A stretch of 64,000 bases of DNA from Leptospiraceae bacterium (lineage in GTDB: Bacteria; Spirochaetota; Leptospiria; Leptospirales; Leptospiraceae): NCBI GenBank assembly GCA_024233835.1, contig JACKPC010000007.1, positions 1 through 64,000 of the forward strand, in the 5' to 3' direction. A program made the translations under genes and the position numbers. Positions 8,949 through 16,105 of this stretch are shown here, piece after piece (position 1 is the stretch's first letter; every line of letters starts with the position of its first letter). A model generated the notes under the pieces. That model saw nothing but the letters and a program-made list of their open reading frames with translations, had not been told where the DNA came from and did no database searches.

Positions 8949-11342
8949 TTACTGTTTAGTTTTTTGTATTTCTTTAGATAAATCTATCTTTTTAAAAAGT
9001 ATCTCGATAACTTCTGAAAAGCGGCTAACCGGGTAAAAGCGTAAGCCTTTTTTTATATAAGAAGGAACTTCTTTCAGGTTTGGCTCATTGTCCCTCGGAA
9101 AAATAATCCGGTTTAGACCGGCTCTTCGGGCTGCTACCAGTTTTTCTCTCAGTCCTCCTATGGGTAAAACCTCACCGGTCAGGGTAAGCTCACCTGTCAT
9201 GCCGAAACCGGCAGGGACTATTCTTCCTATAATCAAAGAGAGGATAGCAGTTGCCATGGTAATACCGGCGCTCGGCCCGTCTTTAGGTGTGGCACCATCG
9301 GGAACGTGGATATGAACTTTTCTCTCATCGAAATAGTTTCCGTCTCCGATCAGGTATTTGATATGGTTCAGGGCAATATTGGCTGATTCTCCCATAACCT
9401 CTCCCAGTTTTCCGGTCAGAAAAATTCCTCCATTTTTGGAACGTATAAAAAGGGTTTCTATGAGAAGGGTAGCTCCTCCATAATTAGTCCAGGCGAGTCC
9501 GACTGCCATACCGGGTTGAGTAGGTTTGGTCATTCGATCATTGGGAAAAACCGGGACTCCGAGGTATTCTTCTAAGTGCTCTTTTTTGATAGTCTTCTCG
9601 AATTTAAGCCCTCGAACCTGTTTATAGGCTACTTTGCGCACAATTTTATCTGTCATGCGTTCAAGGCTTCGAACACCTGATTCCCTGGAATAAGACTCCA
9701 CCAGTTCCAGAATAGCCGGTTTGTCCAGTTGAATTCTTTTGTCTTTAATTCCGGTTTTTTCCATGACTTTTTTCCAGAGGAAACGTTTAAAAATTTCTAC
9801 TTTTTCTTCGGTAATATAACCGGTCAGTCGGATTACATCCATCCTGTCTGCCAGAACACCGGGAATACTATCCATAGTATTGGCAGTTGCTACAAATAAT
9901 ACTCTCGAAAGATCAAAGGGCAGGTCCAGGTAATGATCCCGGAAATGCTTATTTTGTTCCGGATCCAGAACTTCTAAGAGAGCCGAAGCCGGGTCTCCCT
10001 GGATGCCGATACTCAGCTTGTCTATTTCGTCTAAAAGAATAACCGGATCTTTTTCTTTCAGATGCCTGAGAGCTGTAATGATTTTTCCGGGCATGGCGCC
10101 AATATACGTTCTTCTGTGTCCTTTAATTTCTGCTTCATCCCGAACTCCTCCAAGAGAAAAGCGGAAAAATTTCTTTCCGAGACTCTCGGCAATGGAGCGG
10201 GCTATCGAGGTTTTCCCAACTCCGGGGGGACCAACCAGACAGAGAATCGGCCCGTGGTTTTCCGGATTCAGCTTTTTTACAGCAAGATATTCCAGGATCC
10301 TTTGCTTTACATCATCCAGTTTATAATGGTCACGGTTTAAAATTTTCTCGGCAAATTTTAAATCGATTTTCCTGTCAGGTGAATTTTCCCAGGGAAGGGA
10401 ATTGATAATATCCAGATAATTTCGAATTACATTGTAATCACCGGAGTTTGGATCGGCATAGTTGAGTTTTTCAATCTCTCTGGCTACCTCGGAAATGACC
10501 TGTTCATCGAGCTTGAGATGGATTAAACGCTCCAATAGATCGTTGTATTTCTTTTCCGGGCGGTCTTCATGGACACCTAATTCCCCCTGTATGACCTTTA
10601 GCTGCTCCCGAAGGAAGAAATTCCTCTGTTGCTTATCGAGCTTATCATTTATCTGGTCGTTAATTTTTCGTTGAAGGCTTATAAGCTCGATTTCTTTTTT
10701 TAAATAGAGTATGACTTCTTCAATCTTTTGGATAATATCATCCATTTCCAGAATGGATTGGTATTCTTCCTTTTCTAAGTTTAAAATAGAAGCTACAAAA
10801 TCCGCCATGCGACTCGGTTCTTCCATATTAACCAGGGTTAATTTCATTTCCTCGGTAAAAAGAGGGTTATTCTGGGCCAGTTCCCGGGTGAGAATCATAA
10901 GAGTTCTCATCAGGGCTTTTAAATTGTTCTTACTTCCTTTGAGTATTTCAGAAAGATAGCGGACTTTTACATGCAGATAGGGAGTTTCCGTTATAACTTT
11001 TTGAATACGGAAGCGTTGCTGGGTGTTCACCAGTATGTTAATTCCCCCATCCGGAAGATTAATCTTCTTTAGAATCCGGGCAATCACTCCTACTTCGTAA
11101 ATATTATCTTTTACATCAAGATCGCTCTCGTCTTCCTTTAGAAGTGTTAAGCCAATAAAACCATCTTTTTTATTCGCTTCTTCTACCATATCCGTAAATA
11201 ACCCAACCGGAACGATGAGAGGGGTAATGATTCCCGGAAAAATCGGTCGAACTTTAACGGGTAAGATATAAAGATCGTCTGGGAATGAGTCTCTGTATTC
11301 TTCTTCCTGAACCGGAATTCTCTTTTTACTTATCTTTGCCAA
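8949..11342 (-). CDS. lon: ATP-dependent protease Lon
   Basis: Homo-oligomeric cytoplasmic AAA+ serine protease that degrades misfolded and regulatory proteins. The protein has 797 residues, the usual length. An N-terminal substrate domain (residues about 25-220) is followed by Walker A GPPGVGKTS near 365, Walker B PVILLDEIDKL, and a protease domain with DGPSAGITMA (catalytic Ser near 690) and the catalytic Lys in GLREKLVAARRAG near 734. The frame opens with TTG at 11342-11340, preceded by AAAGGTAAG; I see no better ATG. The divergent hydrolase gene begins 143 bp away. Confidence 0.96.
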   Translation of the reverse strand: MAKISKKRIPVQEEEYRDSFPDDLYILPVKVRPIFPGIITPLIVPVGLFTDMVEEANKKDGFIGLTLLKEDESDLDVKDNIYEVGVIARILKKINLPDGGINILVNTQQRFRIQKVITETPYLHVKVRYLSEILKGSKNNLKALMRTLMILTRELAQNNPLFTEEMKLTLVNMEEPSRMADFVASILNLEKEEYQSILEMDDIIQKIEEVILYLKKEIELISLQRKINDQINDKLDKQQRNFFLREQLKVIQGELGVHEDRPEKKYNDLLERLIHLKLDEQVISEVAREIEKLNYADPNSGDYNVIRNYLDIINSLPWENSPDRKIDLKFAEKILNRDHYKLDDVKQRILEYLAVKKLNPENHGPILCLVGPPGVGKTSIARSIAESLGKKFFRFSLGGVRDEAEIKGHRRTYIGAMPGKIITALRHLKEKDPVILLDEIDKLSIGIQGDPASALLEVLDPEQNKHFRDHYLDLPFDLSRVLFVATANTMDSIPGVLADRMDVIRLTGYITEEKVEIFKRFLWKKVMEKTGIKDKRIQLDKPAILELVESYSRESGVRSLERMTDKIVRKVAYKQVRGLKFEKTIKKEHLEEYLGVPVFPNDRMTKPTQPGMAVGLAWTNYGGATLLIETLFIRSKNGGIFLTGKLGEVMGESANIALNHIKYLIGDGNYFDERKVHIHVPDGATPKDGPSAGITMATAILSLIIGRIVPAGFGMTGELTLTGEVLPIGGLREKLVAARRAGLNRIIFPRDNEPNLKEVPSYIKKGLRFYPVSRFSEVIEILFKKIDLSKEIQKTKQ

Positions 11343-11485
11343 ACTTACCTTTGCCTTTTAAAGCGTATTTACTTTGGTCAATTATTTCAAAGTGAAGCCT
11401 AAAAACAATACAAATAAAATTGCTTTTCTTTGAAACTAAAAGAGTTTGTTCGATAAAAGAAAAACGATAACATATCGGAGATGGC

Positions 11486-12325
11486 ATGAAAGAGAAACAG
11501 AGACCCGTTTTTAATTACAAAGGAAATCATTTTCAGGGAGTTTCCGAGGGAGGAATTTGCACCTCAATTTTTTGTAATGAATTAGATATAATATTTGATA
11601 TTGGAACTTTACCCTTTGATTATGCTCATATCAATAATCTTTTTGTAAGTCACGCTCACCTCGACCACAGTGCCGGTATTCCTTATTACATTTCCCAGCG
11701 TTCCCTTCGAAAATTAAAAGCTCCCCGAATTTATGTTCATGAAGCCATGTATGAAAATATGCAAAAAGTAATCGAACTCTATTCCCGGATGGAAGATTTT
11801 ACTTATGCCTATGAATTGAAGTCGGTTGAACAGAAAAAATACTATACCCTCGGAAAAAATACCAGCTTCATGGCCTGGCCGACAATTCACAGAATTCCTT
11901 CCCAGGCTTATACTATTTTTGATAGGGTGAATAAATTAAAACCGGAATATTCTGAAACTCCGAGAGAAGAACTTTTAGAACTAAAGAAAAAGAATATTCC
12001 TATAACCGAAGAAAGGTATACGCCTTTGGTGAGCTTTTCCGGTGATACTCGAATTGAGGGAATATTAGAATCCAAAGAAGCTCTTCTTTCCAGGGTTTTA
12101 TTTATGGAGTGTACCTACCTTGATGACAAAAGAAATATTGCCAATGCAAGAGAATGGGGACATATCCACCTTGACGAAATTATTGCCTATGCAAATGAGT
12201 TTAAAAATGAAACTATCGTTTTAATACATTTTTCTAAGCGTTATTCTTATAAAGGTATTCGTGAATTATTAAATAAGAAGCTACCTGATAGTTTGCAGGG
12301 AAGAGTTATTAGTTTTATTCCTTAA
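11486..12325 (+). CDS. Metallo-beta-lactamase-fold hydrolase, ribonuclease Z-like
   Basis: 279 residues. The SHAHLDHSAG motif gives the HxHxDH zinc-binding set of the fold near residue 54. A later SFSGDTR supplies the metal-bridging Asp and LIHFSKRY the last His, the arrangement found in RNase Z-type and related nucleases. RNase Z trims tRNA 3' ends. Two of the three tRNAs in this window lack an encoded CCA, which fits a genome needing such an enzyme, but sequence alone does not prove tRNA processing. The start has GGAG six bases upstream. It converges on the retron reverse transcriptase with only 12 bp between stop codons. Confidence 0.75.
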   Translation: MKEKQRPVFNYKGNHFQGVSEGGICTSIFCNELDIIFDIGTLPFDYAHINNLFVSHAHLDHSAGIPYYISQRSLRKLKAPRIYVHEAMYENMQKVIELYSRMEDFTYAYELKSVEQKKYYTLGKNTSFMAWPTIHRIPSQAYTIFDRVNKLKPEYSETPREELLELKKKNIPITEERYTPLVSFSGDTRIEGILESKEALLSRVLFMECTYLDDKRNIANAREWGHIHLDEIIAYANEFKNETIVLIHFSKRYSYKGIRELLNKKLPDSLQGRVISFIP

Positions 12326-12337
12326 AAAAAAGGCTTC

Positions 12338-14326
12338 CTATTCATGGAAAATTAAACTGTGACAAAAACCACCTTCTCTTGCATAACACATTTCGAGATC
12401 GCCGTGAGTAAAATTTTTATTACTCTTGATATACTTGTATCCATCGCTAAACTTACCGGAGATAAGCCAATCAAATTCTTGTTCTGAATATTTTAAACAG
12501 TTCGAGAATAAGCCATTTTTAGTTAAAACCTTCAGGTATTCTTTAGAGGAGCGGGAAGACGGAAACGAAGGAAAATGTAAATAGATTATATGTCGATTCT
12601 GAGAGGTAGCATAGGAGATCTTTAGTTCTCCTATTTGCTTCTGGAAAGCTTTTTCATAGGAAATAAGATTTTTTAATAGAGAAGCCAAAAAGCCTTCGAG
12701 GGCTGAACGGTTTACAAAAAAAGTAGCTTCTGCTAAGGAAGGAGAATAGGAAATATTTAGAAAAGTCTTTAATGGTTTTTTGGCATAAGAGAAAAACAAT
12801 TTTTCATTGAAGTGACTTTCAAAATACTCATCAAAGTTTCCCTCTATTTTGATTTCATTTCGTAGTAATTCAAAACTCTTCTTAAATTTTTCTGAGTATA
12901 CAGGATGAGAGCCGGAAAAGGTTTCAAAATCCTTTAAAAAAGGATTCCAAATTTTATAAAAAAGTAAAGAATAAAGTTTTTGTTTTAATTGAGAGTTAAT
13001 CAGGTTTGTATTACGTATTAGTCTTTTTGCTTCCTTTATATACTGGGAATAGTATTCCTTATCTCCGAATCTTCCACTTTCGTAAAGAAGTTCTTTGAAT
13101 TCCGGACTTGTTTCTAAAGAAGCAAGAAAAAGGGAGGAATAGTTTTTCCCTTTTGTAATGTTTATCTTTGTTTTTTTCCTGAGTGTATAATATTTTCTTA
13201 ATATATTATTATAGCGGATCTGGTGGGGTTCAAAAGCTTTTTTTGCTAAATTAAAAATTCTATTTTCTAAGTTGGTTTCAGAGAACTGTTGGTTGTCTAT
13301 ATCTGATTGTAAGCTCTGAATAAATCGTTCTATCTGTCCTTTAAAAACCTTTCTATCGGAAAGTCGGAAAAGTTTGATACAAAAATTATTATATATAGAA
13401 TCATCCTGTCCACGAATGTGACCGATGTAAGCAATATTACCAATGAGATAATATTTCAAGGAAGGAGCCTTAAAGACACCTTTTCTTCTTTTATAGCTGG
13501 ATTGAAAAATTGTATCGGCTTCTTCATAACCGAGGGTCTCCCAGGAATGCAGGATAGCTCGAATCCTTCTTATGAATTTACGGGAAACATTGGGTTTTAC
13601 ATTCACAGTTACACCCGTAACTACCTGTCTTTCGGTTCTATTCTGGATTCTAGTTTTATCGGTGTTTAGCTGAAAACCCTCTTTCTGTATGTAGTCTTCG
13701 ATTTGCTTAATGATTTCGGTATCAATTTTTTGATTGGAGGAAAAGCTTAGATCATCTGCATAACGCGTATAAACAAGAAGATTTTTTTTTGCAAAATCAG
13801 AAAGAGTTTTATCTAAATTCCAACATACAAGATTACTAATAATTGGAGATGCCGGAGAACCCTGGGGAAGTGTATCATAGTAGGTGACAAGTTCGGAAAG
13901 GTAATCTGCAATTTCTGTTTTAAGCATAAAGGGCTCTGAAGAAAATACTTCTTTTATCCTGTTTCGACTGATAGAAGGGAAAAAATCTTTTAAGTCGAGG
14001 TTTAAAACAAAAGCTTTTCCGCTATGAATTTTAGCATTGCTTAAAATTCCTTTTCCGAGGGTAAAGCCGTGGGCCGGATGTTCCTGTCCCTGCATTTCGT
14101 TGTAGATAGCAGAAAGAAAGCGATTTAGATTTTGCAGTACATATTTTAACTCATCTGAAGGAGCATTAATGCTCCGGTGTTTTCCATTTTTTCGAGGAAT
14201 TAGAAAACTCGAGTAGGTTTTTCTATAAAGAAGATTCTGCAATTCATACTCATCCTTTCCTAAATATTGAGAAAGGATTTTTAAATTATAAATATGCTGT
14301 AGTTCTCTAAGATAATGTTTGGCCAT
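12338..14326 (-). CDS. Retron reverse transcriptase with long C-terminal extension
   Basis: 662 residues. Residues 1-325 are a retron-type RT: NAKIH at 97-101 is the region-X NAxxH signature, NLDLKDFFPSI holds the first catalytic Asp, LPQGSPASPIISN the next block, YADD at 189-192 the catalytic pair, and VTG at 236-238 the region-Y triplet used for template recognition. Such enzymes copy part of their own upstream RNA into branched msDNA, usually for anti-phage defence. Residues 330-662 are an extension that most retron RTs lack. Because no separate effector gene adjoins, this extension is the best candidate effector. Within it, residues about 560-610 faintly resemble GHKL ATPase order, which is uncertain. 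The start lies 9 bp past the msr-msd RNA. Confidence 0.93.
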   Translation of the reverse strand: MAKHYLRELQHIYNLKILSQYLGKDEYELQNLLYRKTYSSFLIPRKNGKHRSINAPSDELKYVLQNLNRFLSAIYNEMQGQEHPAHGFTLGKGILSNAKIHSGKAFVLNLDLKDFFPSISRNRIKEVFSSEPFMLKTEIADYLSELVTYYDTLPQGSPASPIISNLVCWNLDKTLSDFAKKNLLVYTRYADDLSFSSNQKIDTEIIKQIEDYIQKEGFQLNTDKTRIQNRTERQVVTGVTVNVKPNVSRKFIRRIRAILHSWETLGYEEADTIFQSSYKRRKGVFKAPSLKYYLIGNIAYIGHIRGQDDSIYNNFCIKLFRLSDRKVFKGQIERFIQSLQSDIDNQQFSETNLENRIFNLAKKAFEPHQIRYNNILRKYYTLRKKTKINITKGKNYSSLFLASLETSPEFKELLYESGRFGDKEYYSQYIKEAKRLIRNTNLINSQLKQKLYSLLFYKIWNPFLKDFETFSGSHPVYSEKFKKSFELLRNEIKIEGNFDEYFESHFNEKLFFSYAKKPLKTFLNISYSPSLAEATFFVNRSALEGFLASLLKNLISYEKAFQKQIGELKISYATSQNRHIIYLHFPSFPSSRSSKEYLKVLTKNGLFSNCLKYSEQEFDWLISGKFSDGYKYIKSNKNFTHGDLEMCYAREGGFCHSLIFHE

Positions 14327-14334
14327 AAAAAAAA

Positions 14335-14492
14335 GGCAGGAAACTATTCTAAATTTCTAACAGCCGGGAATATGCAAACTGAGCCTATTTGCCGCGGCAA
14401 ATAGGCTCAGTTTGCATATTCCCGGCGCCTATTTGTCCACCATGTCTAAAAGCCTGCAGTAACAACAGGCCAAAAATTCAATAATTCCTGCT
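14335..14492 (-). ncRNA. Retron msr-msd non-coding RNA
   Basis: Read on the minus strand. The a1 segment (14492-14472) begins GCAGGAATTATTGAATTTTT and pairs with a2 (about 14358-14335), which ends in TTCCTGC. There are seven perfect pairs at the base, then TATT/AATA and AATTTTT/AGAAATT with one G-U. Next to a1 comes a G (14471), the likely branching guanosine, and an msr hairpin GCCTG/CAGGC (14470-14452). The msd portion is a perfect palindrome with two 32-base arms at 14363-14426. A consensus promoter ends 7 bases before a1 and the RT begins 9 bases after a2. This order, msr then msd then RT, is that of known retrons. End points are estimated to within a few bases. Confidence 0.88.
14363..14426. 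repeat. Perfect 32+32 palindrome, the msd stem
   Basis: The arms 14363-14394 and 14395-14426 are exact reverse complements with no spacer; the axis is GCCG|CGGC. In RNA or msDNA this gives a stem of up to 30 bp with a minimal loop. Retron msd stems are usually interrupted and carry a loop, so a flawless one is unusual. Confidence 0.97.
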
Positions 14493-14499
14493 ATTCGTT

Positions 14500-14528
14500 A
14501 GTATATAAAGTCTTTTAAAATCGGTCAA
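14500..14528 (-). promoter_or_regulatory. Sigma-70-type promoter of the retron
   Basis: On the minus strand TTGACC (14528-14523) and TATACT (14505-14500) are separated by exactly 17 bases. Each matches the consensus in five of six positions. Seven bases further on is the first base of the a1 segment, as expected for the transcript start. Promoter and a1/a2 pairing were found separately and agree. Confidence 0.8.
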
Positions 14529-14604
14529 GATACTTTTTTAAATTTTATCTGCCAAATCTTCTGAGAACCTGAGAGATTCAGGGCGAAGACAGAATGATTA
14601 ACTC

Positions 14605-15291
14605 TTATACTTGAGGTATGCGTAAATAGCTTAGAAATTCTTTTTTAACTTCTTCATATAGAAACTTTCCGGAATATTCTACCGTTAAGGTTGTGCTATC
14701 AGAATCTTTAATTCCCCTTGAGGACACGCAGAGGTGTTTTGCTTCTATGAGTACAGCCACATCTTCTGTATCTAAAGCTTCTTTGAGTGCATTGGCAATT
14801 TGTAAAGTCATCCTTTCCTGCACCTGCGGACGATAAGCATAATAATTTACAATTCGATTAATTTTAGAAAGACCTATAACCTTTCCACTGGATATATAAG
14901 CTACCTGGGCTTTCCCGGTAATGGGAAGAAAATGGTGCTCACAGGTGGAGTTAAACAGAATATTTTTCTCAACAAGCATTTGAGCATAACGATACTTATT
15001 TTCAAAAACAGAAATAGAAGGTTTATTATCAGGTTTTAAGCCTGAAAAAATTTCCTTAACATACATTTTAGCAACTCGCCTCGGTGTTCCCTTCAGGCTA
15101 TCATCCTTTAAATCCAGACCGAGAGTTTCCATAATCTTACTGAAATGTTTTTCGATTACCTGCATTTTTTGTTCATCGCTCATTTTGAACGCATCTTTTC
15201 GGAGGGGGGTCTCTATATTCGAAGAATAGTGCATGTCACCGATTTCATCATCGTCCGCACTATCATAGTAGCTTCCACTCAATTCAATCAT
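14605..15291 (-). CDS. folE: GTP cyclohydrolase I
   Basis: Converts GTP to dihydroneopterin triphosphate, the first step of folate and pterin synthesis; forms a cytoplasmic decamer. It has 228 residues. Zinc ligands are visible in STCEHHFLPI and HLCVSSRGIK. RPQVQERMTLQIANAL is the conserved helix next to the active site, and the C-terminus ends in the usual STTLTVEYSG region. About 40 N-terminal residues are acidic and variable, as in many family members. It stands alone between the retron and sufE, with no folate genes beside it. Start is the ATG at 15291. Confidence 0.96.
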   Translation of the reverse strand: MIELSGSYYDSADDDEIGDMHYSSNIETPLRKDAFKMSDEQKMQVIEKHFSKIMETLGLDLKDDSLKGTPRRVAKMYVKEIFSGLKPDNKPSISVFENKYRYAQMLVEKNILFNSTCEHHFLPITGKAQVAYISSGKVIGLSKINRIVNYYAYRPQVQERMTLQIANALKEALDTEDVAVLIEAKHLCVSSRGIKDSDSTTLTVEYSGKFLYEEVKKEFLSYLRIPQV

Positions 15292-15427
15292 ATTTTATAA
15301 CCTTTTATTATAGTTTTCATACTGTTATTTTATTCCCAAAATAGCTTTCAATACCTTTTTCCTTGAGCTGAAAAAGGTACCGGAGATTAGACTTGAAATA
15401 GGATTCGATTTTCGCAAAGAATGTATC

Positions 15428-15446
15428 CTCTCAAAAAAGTTGAGAG
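15428..15446 (+). terminator. Short hairpin followed by a T-run
   Basis: CTCTCAA and TTGAGAG form a 7-bp stem with a 5-base loop, followed on the plus strand by TTTTTC. This has the shape of an intrinsic terminator, but no plus-strand gene lies before it. It may act as an attenuator for the tiny frame that follows or may be fortuitous. Confidence 0.35.
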
Positions 15447-15472
15447 TTTTTCATTCTCGTAGGAGAACACCA

Positions 15473-15526
15473 ATGGTTCGCCTGCTCTCTGAGATAAAAA
15501 GTGACTTTGAAGCAGGATTAAAATGA
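15473..15526 (+). CDS. Possible 17-residue leader-like peptide
   Basis: The frame reads MVRLLSEIKSDFEAGLK and stops. AGGAG lies 7 bases before the ATG, a better ribosome-binding site than many long genes here have, and a terminator-like hairpin precedes it. It sits in the 240-bp gap between folE and sufE, both on the other strand. It could be a true small protein, a decayed gene start, or chance. Confidence 0.25.
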   Translation: MVRLLSEIKSDFEAGLK

Positions 15527-15533
15527 CATAATA

Positions 15534-15956
15534 TTAGGAATGGTTATGGGTTTTTGCAGCATTCATTAAAAGGTTTACCATAGAATTTAAACCATTTCTG
15601 CGACTGATAGAAAGAAATTTTTGCAAACCTACTTTTTCCAGGAACTCCAGGGAAGAAGAGGCAATTTCTTTGGGTGCCTGACCGGAAAAGACCCGAATGA
15701 GAATGGCAATTAAGCCTTTGGTTAGAGCGGTGTCACTGTCTGCATCAAAAAATAAACTGTTGTTTTCTATTCGTGGGTGAACCCATACCCTCGATTGGCA
15801 GCCCGGTACGAGGTATTCTTCCTTCCGAAATTCCTCAGGATACGGAGGCAGAGCGTCTCCGAGTTCAACGAGATATTGAAACCGTTCCTGCCAGTCTTCA
15901 AACTCTGAAAACTCTTCAATAATTTCGTCCTGAATTTCCTCGATTCTATTCTTCAC
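15534..15956 (-). CDS. sufE: SufE-like sulfur acceptor protein
   Basis: 140 residues. SufE takes sulfane sulfur from the cysteine desulfurase SufS and passes it to the SufBCD scaffold for Fe-S cluster assembly. The active cysteine is in LVPGCQSRVW, the conserved loop, and FDADSDTALTKGLIAILI is the usual helix. The frame opens with GTG, with no strong ribosome-binding site. No other suf gene is beside it, so it probably works with a distant suf operon. Confidence 0.9.
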   Translation of the reverse strand: MKNRIEEIQDEIIEEFSEFEDWQERFQYLVELGDALPPYPEEFRKEEYLVPGCQSRVWVHPRIENNSLFFDADSDTALTKGLIAILIRVFSGQAPKEIASSSLEFLEKVGLQKFLSISRRNGLNSMVNLLMNAAKTHNHS

Positions 15957-16021
15957 AGGGATAAGATTACAATCTGAGCTATTTCGTAAAGCGGTTTTCC
16001 GTGTCTCTTACCAATACTCGG

Positions 16022-16047
16022 TTATTGAAAAATAATATTTCCAATAA
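16022..16047. promoter_or_regulatory. AT-rich dyad upstream of the TonB receptor
   Basis: TTATTG (16022-16027) and CAATAA (16042-16047) form the outer arms, with AAA/TTT pairing further in. The pattern resembles Fur/PerR-type operators in base composition and size. It lies about 60 bp before the ATG at 16106. Iron control of a TonB receptor would be normal, but the match is loose. Confidence 0.3.
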
Positions 16048-16105
16048 AAAATTACTGGAAATTGCTAACAAAGGTGTCATTATTAGCAGACTTAAGGAGC
16101 TCTAC

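Noticed and set aside
12338..14326. Group II intron or diversity-generating retroelement RT
   Set aside because: The NAxxH and VTG signatures and the upstream msr-msd RNA are specific to retrons; no intron domains or template/variable repeat pairs were seen.
14363..14426. Simple rho-independent terminator of folE
   Set aside because: The stem is far too long and exact, has no T-run, and sits between a promoter and the RT with matching a1/a2 segments, so the retron reading explains it better.
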